A stretch of 9,867 bases of DNA from Candidatus Gastranaerophilales bacterium (GTDB lineage Bacteria > Cyanobacteriota > Vampirovibrionia > Gastranaerophilales > Gastranaerophilaceae), in assembly GCA_944325615.1 (NCBI GenBank), contig CALVAU010000118.1, positions 1 to 9,867 on the forward strand, in the 5' to 3' direction. The notes below the pieces were generated by a model. That model saw only the letters and a list, made by a program, of their open reading frames with translations, ran no database searches and was not told where the DNA came from. Positions 6,701 through 9,867 of the stretch are shown piece after piece; the first letter of the stretch is position 1, and each line of letters opens with the position of its first letter. Both the position numbers and the translations under genes were made by a program.

Positions 6701-9700
6701 ACAAGATAGTGGCGGTGAATTAGGCTATCTAACGGATTCAAAATGGCGTAATGGAAATTACGTTGATAATCTTTTGAAAAAAGCAGGTGAATATCGACCG
6801 ACTCCTATTGCTTCTAAGCAAATAAATAAGTTAAGACACGAAGCTAATGGGTATAAATTCCCCATGATTTTCGATATTATGGTGCAAGGAATGCCTGTTG
6901 AAGCAGATGAAATAGCTGGATCAATAAGAGATAATATTTTTATTTCCGGAAACAAAAATATTGATGATATAGAAAAATTAGCTTCTAATATGACAGTTGC
7001 TGAGATTAAAAATAATGACTTGAAAATAAAATCAGCAATCGGTTCATATCGAAATGAACTGAAAGAATTGAATAAAAGACTTAATAATACAGTATTTAAT
7101 AAAAGCATAAAGACAAAAGAGGATTTTGATAAGCTTTCAGATGATGATAAATTGAAAGTTACTTTTGAAAAAGCCGCATTGCTGATGTCTTACAATTCAT
7201 CTGAAATATGGAAAAAAGCAGCTAAAGCAGAAAATGTCAAAGATGTAAATAAATTAAGAACAGAACAAAAAAACAGAGCAAGAGAAGATTTTAACTATGC
7301 ATTTGCAAAGAGCCCTGAAATTTTATATTCATACGCTCTTAATAGGAACAAAAATCATCTTTATCAAATAATAAAAAATGCGGGAAAAAATAACGGATTA
7401 GAAATTTCTGATGAAAATTTTGTCAAAATGATAAAAAATACAGCTACTTATACAAAAGAAGAGTTGAAATTCTTTGATGGGTCGCTTGATCATACAATGG
7501 ATTATTTTATAAATAATATTTTGAAAAATTTTGATACTATTTATCCTAAAAATGAGCAAACTGAAAAAGTAGGTAAAGAAATTAAAGAAAACTTGCGCAA
7601 AGAGCTTGAAGAGTATCTTTATTATAAAAAGTCTGATTTATCCAAAAATACGAAGTTGAATAACAGGATAAAAAATTATATAGACAGAAAATACAATCCG
7701 CAGACTAATGAAGAGTTTGTTGAAATATATAGAAAACTTCAAAATATGACAACTGAAGATTTTGAGAAAGAAACAAAAGATGCGACACCAAAGGACATGG
7801 CTTTTGATGACTATAGCGCCTTTGAAGTTTTGGAAAGATATAAAGCTGAAAATGAAATTGCAAAAAATACCGTATCGAATGCAATATTTCACAAATATTA
7901 TGTAAAGGAAATTGATCTTTCAAAAACTCAGCCGGCATATAGATATAAAAAACTTCAGAAAAAGAATAATGGTGCATATTATGTAGGAGCTAGAACTTTT
8001 GATGATTTGTACCGTACATATAAAAATTCTTTGCAAACATTAAATTATAAAAAGGAATTTGATAAATATAAAGATAAGGTTTATCGAAATTATGGTGTAA
8101 TGCCTTCTTATCCGAGATTAAACGTATTTAATGAGGATTATGTTGATGAAAAACTGAGTATGATACAAGCTCAGATAGACAATTCATTAAATACGATAAG
8201 TGCTAATAAGATGGGTTTACAAGTCTATGAGCTAACTGATAAAGTTGCGAATATGCTTTCAGGAAGGTCTGATAATGAAAAATTAACAGATAAAGAACGC
8301 AGAGTTTTAAATAATTATATAGGCGAATTTATAACAAATAACTATGGAGACACTACTATAGAAAAGTCTCTTTCTGCAGCATCTGAGATGTTAGAAATTC
8401 CTCAAAATGACGCTACTTTTGGCATGTATAAACAATTATTTGCAGATTGGCAAAAAGAAATAGGTTCTATTAGAAAGATCAGACCTGAAAGTTCTGTTAT
8501 AAAAGATATCAAAGATTATTTATATATTTTAAAAGAAAGCCTAGATGCTGTGATAAAGATGGATATTCCTGTAAAATACCAACATGTAATAAAAGAAGAC
8601 ATAAATAATCTTGTAAAAGAGGAATTGAAAGATTTAACTACATATAACGATTCAAAAAATGAAGAACAAGCGAAAAAGTTAATTTCTCAAATTTCTAAAT
8701 ATAGTCAGGCGGAAGTAAATGATAAAACTATTCAAGATTTTTATCAAGAAATCAATTTGTTGACTGGAGATATCAAAAAATTAAAAAATGCATTTTCAGA
8801 TAATCAGACAAGCCAATCATTAGAGCATAAAGATTTAGTTGAAAATATGCTTCCCGTAATGAAAGAATTTATTCCTGAAAATTTATCGCAGAATTTTTCA
8901 GATGATATAATCGAAACGTTGACTGTGAAAAAACTTTTAAAACAATCTGATGTTGAGAGTTTGTTATATGAAAAAATATCAGATTATAGTAATGTTGAAA
9001 AGGCTAAAATATCAGGTAATGAACAGTTAAAGAAATTGGCATTAAGTATGACCAAATATAATAATTTAATAGTTGCAAGTGAAAATTATCGAGAAAACTT
9101 GGAAGCAAATAGTAACAAGCTTGGTAAAATTGCAAGTGGATTTATTGATAAAAATATAAAACCTGAATATGCTTCATTGGTAAGTGTAAGCTTGAAAGAA
9201 TATATAGAAACTAAATTAAAAGCTGTACATAAAACATCAGCAAGTCCTAATAAAATAGATTTATTAACTCAAAAAATTAAAAACGATTTCATAAAATATA
9301 ATTATATGAATAATACTAATGAGCTTTTAGATAGATATTTAGAGCTTTGCGCAAAAGATGGTCCAATAGCGCAAGCAAAAAGTCAAAGAGAAAAATTGAA
9401 ATTAGAAAATGAAAAAGAGGTTAAAAAAGGGTATTTAAAATCCGCACTAAGTTTAGCATCACTTGTTGAAATGCAGGAAATTTTAATGGATGCAAAAGGT
9501 ATTGGAAATCCAGCCCTTATCACGAAAAAGTTAAAAAATTATGATTCTGATTTGGAAGATTCTCTTACCGGAGCGATATTGCCTCTTAGCGATCCTAAAG
9601 TCATTGATTATATGGTAAGAGCCCTGATGCTAGATAAAGATTTTGATACAGCAATATCTTTTATTGAAACTCTAGGCTTGACTGATAGATTTTTAGAAAT

Positions 9701-9867
9701 TGAAGATGAAAATATCGATGTAAAGGATTACAAGAAAGGCACAGATAAAGTATGTAATATTTTAAAAACAACAGATAAGCAAACAAAAATAATAAACGAA
9801 GTTGTTCAAAAATATTATCAAAATATTGATAATACAGCAGATTATGCTGGAGTGATAGATAAGATTA
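3765..9867 (+). CDS. Giant protein (>=2034 aa) with F-K-G tag and split papain-like (C1) cysteine peptidase domain, 3' end outside window
   Basis: One uninterrupted frame of 2,034 codons runs to the window edge. The start is fixed: an in-frame TAA lies at 3759-3761, and the ATG at 3765 is the first start codon after it, with GGGG 6 nt upstream. The N-terminus has no signal peptide but carries S-F-K-G at 12-15. Residues 16-220 are helical and polar. The peptidase nucleophile block is N225-Q226-K-Q-H-G-M-C232-A-A-I-S, which aligns residue for residue with papain N-Q-G-S-C-G-S-C-W-A-F-S (oxyanion Gln six residues before Cys). About 704 residues later come G-A-H936-A-Q-Y-I and D-N956-S-W-G, the His and the Asn-Ser-Trp-Gly of C1 peptidases, 20 residues apart. 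The segment between is mostly Lys/Asn/Glu-rich helix, including a probable coiled coil at about 826-865. Beyond about 1000 only helical sequence is recognisable, including a charged coil around 1875-1905. There are only three cysteines (232, 1862, 1997). No clear membrane segment is seen. Role is unknown; a large cytoplasmic or non-classically exported protease is inferred. Bleomycin hydrolase (C1B) is the nearest known layout, because it also has long insertions. Confidence 0.85.
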   Translation, partial: MKIQELSIKALSFKGTREDRNIVEQLKQNNDYSLTENNQKRISKSIENLAQNKGEKNLEFLLDVAENLQYGTNIKTESVPRNDWKAKLKNAVETSFNISDPIAKNKYESKIQKVFDPKKPLSPDEKALLDMRSEILKKIDKSQLQNLANYNVKNIEKNLNNFIISSETPLQQKKYILNRLDYFLSPEYKINPQLEDKKTLILAEMLNDLVVASSDSKIPNTKSINQKQHGMCAAISIARKLLSYEYKTDFVDSIMSELDDSPYVMVYDLANLGSGKKVPVNKIDIDFDDALNKGYRIIDASTTQWMNIADMYGVDNENAMVYTAFDKKHFGTFADSHNKIPFKDDKLNAKLSYYQALLKAKSAFDKVKISQIKKDIKFKEHNQKELSNLNLINELNQSLDSKLKRLLPNQDFDNIHDLRRNLLSLEVDKSSNIDKLNENVKKYHFLPNEESKVKKQKIKSYLQDFNKELSGKNIDSEVESLLELIEMSNSMTDSFKSKQTIRGKINQDKMLFNAAAAYRTSVLYGLKDSDLKTDLMIAYEIPDFENFVLDAFDQYISKVNSGNKLYLEDARKKFKLEDKTNEEVVTFLYALKAGVTGLLTTSLDNLYEDLGAKSRKAVLLDYINKIEKDINKGDKEHINILSTSMHTKPKDKSKILSNLQEYKKVLSNEPTEKDYRTIYNNLGLKNQLELIAEAYEIVSDAIQNPDDEMSMQIIANFKSKKGIPEDISPEVLGEYMNDFVAKFNNIASQVDALVLLLTVKDAQGNKIFSADPDDMIIKKMENEGSLIPAKDLAMLAKRYDAIAKFNSDNEYNEKKVKDLTLYKYTPQEKEALKKIQKSINKLSSDVNKELNSVYREIKEPLEEHTRKIGLQEGHYWASSEGHSGLSSPQSQKIIQQMTDKPYQVLENYDKAIDIIKNTPHSGTSSTSVFHNQMGAHAQYIAEISEHNGKDILYHDNSWGVSEHENIWIDSEGLLRTDYLQDSGGELGYLTDSKWRNGNYVDNLLKKAGEYRPTPIASKQINKLRHEANGYKFPMIFDIMVQGMPVEADEIAGSIRDNIFISGNKNIDDIEKLASNMTVAEIKNNDLKIKSAIGSYRNELKELNKRLNNTVFNKSIKTKEDFDKLSDDDKLKVTFEKAALLMSYNSSEIWKKAAKAENVKDVNKLRTEQKNRAREDFNYAFAKSPEILYSYALNRNKNHLYQIIKNAGKNNGLEISDENFVKMIKNTATYTKEELKFFDGSLDHTMDYFINNILKNFDTIYPKNEQTEKVGKEIKENLRKELEEYLYYKKSDLSKNTKLNNRIKNYIDRKYNPQTNEEFVEIYRKLQNMTTEDFEKETKDATPKDMAFDDYSAFEVLERYKAENEIAKNTVSNAIFHKYYVKEIDLSKTQPAYRYKKLQKKNNGAYYVGARTFDDLYRTYKNSLQTLNYKKEFDKYKDKVYRNYGVMPSYPRLNVFNEDYVDEKLSMIQAQIDNSLNTISANKMGLQVYELTDKVANMLSGRSDNEKLTDKERRVLNNYIGEFITNNYGDTTIEKSLSAASEMLEIPQNDATFGMYKQLFADWQKEIGSIRKIRPESSVIKDIKDYLYILKESLDAVIKMDIPVKYQHVIKEDINNLVKEELKDLTTYNDSKNEEQAKKLISQISKYSQAEVNDKTIQDFYQEINLLTGDIKKLKNAFSDNQTSQSLEHKDLVENMLPVMKEFIPENLSQNFSDDIIETLTVKKLLKQSDVESLLYEKISDYSNVEKAKISGNEQLKKLALSMTKYNNLIVASENYRENLEANSNKLGKIASGFIDKNIKPEYASLVSVSLKEYIETKLKAVHKTSASPNKIDLLTQKIKNDFIKYNYMNNTNELLDRYLELCAKDGPIAQAKSQREKLKLENEKEVKKGYLKSALSLASLVEMQEILMDAKGIGNPALITKKLKNYDSDLEDSLTGAILPLSDPKVIDYMVRALMLDKDFDTAISFIETLGLTDRFLEIEDENIDVKDYKKGTDKVCNILKTTDKQTKIINEVVQKYYQNIDNTADYAGVIDKI

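Noticed and set aside
6508..7108. Two minus-strand frames of 77 and 116 codons
   Set aside because: They are antisense to the peptidase His/Asn region and what follows, which carries recognisable NSWG-type sequence.
7638..7977. Two overlapping minus-strand frames of 84 and 90 codons
   Set aside because: They overlap each other in different frames, antisense to the giant gene, with Phe/Tyr-rich translations typical of the reverse of Lys/Asn-rich coding.
1..9867. CRISPR array, tRNA/rRNA, insertion sequence or integration site
   Set aside because: No regularly spaced repeats, no transposase or integrase motifs, no terminal inverted repeats with target duplications, and no tRNA-like cloverleaf were seen on either strand.
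1..9867. Recoded TGA (Mycoplasma-like code) suggested by the low GC content
   Set aside because: Trp is encoded by TGG in all genes here, and the 2,034-codon frame contains no in-frame TGA.

Overview
This is an AT-rich bacterial window that reads with the standard code: TGG encodes Trp, and no reading frame needs TGA as a sense codon. The mix of a membrane-linked glycan initiation enzyme, a heptose/NDP-sugar type nucleotidyltransferase, PnuC, and lineage-specific proteins carrying a short N-terminal F-K-G tag suggests a small-genome, possibly host-associated bacterium with a glycan envelope. From memory, such F-K-G tags occur in hypothetical proteins of gut Melainabacteria (Gastranaerophilales). 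That placement is an inference and was not checked against any database.

Left part (1-2892, minus strand): a two-gene glycan unit consists of a polyprenyl-phosphate sugar-phosphotransferase (383-1744) followed, with an 8-nt overlap and a near-perfect Shine-Dalgarno, by a partial HddC-like sugar-1-phosphate nucleotidyltransferase (1-390). Upstream of it, behind a 128-bp extremely AT-rich spacer, lies a 339-aa membrane protein of unknown function (1873-2892). It carries an F-K-G tag and looks like two tandem diverged copies of one three-helix unit.

Middle (2893-3764): an 83-bp divergent intergenic region separates the 339-aa gene from pnuC, a nicotinamide riboside-type transporter. The pnuC promoter is close to consensus and so near the ATG that the mRNA is predicted to be leaderless. 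After pnuC there is a perfect 11-bp inverted repeat with a 5-nt loop.

Right part (3765-9867, plus strand): one uninterrupted giant reading frame of at least 2,034 codons runs off the window. It starts with the same F-K-G tag at exactly the same residue positions (13-15) as the 339-aa protein. Inside it are the two halves of a papain-type (clan CA, C1-like) cysteine peptidase active site: N-Q-x4-M-C (Q226, C232) and a much later H936 plus N956-S-W-G. The Cys and His are about 704 residues apart, with a largely helical Lys/Asn/Glu-rich region between them, and more than 1,000 further helical residues follow. It has no classical signal peptide or obvious membrane segment. This giant split-domain peptidase and the shared F-K-G tag are the most interesting content of the window.
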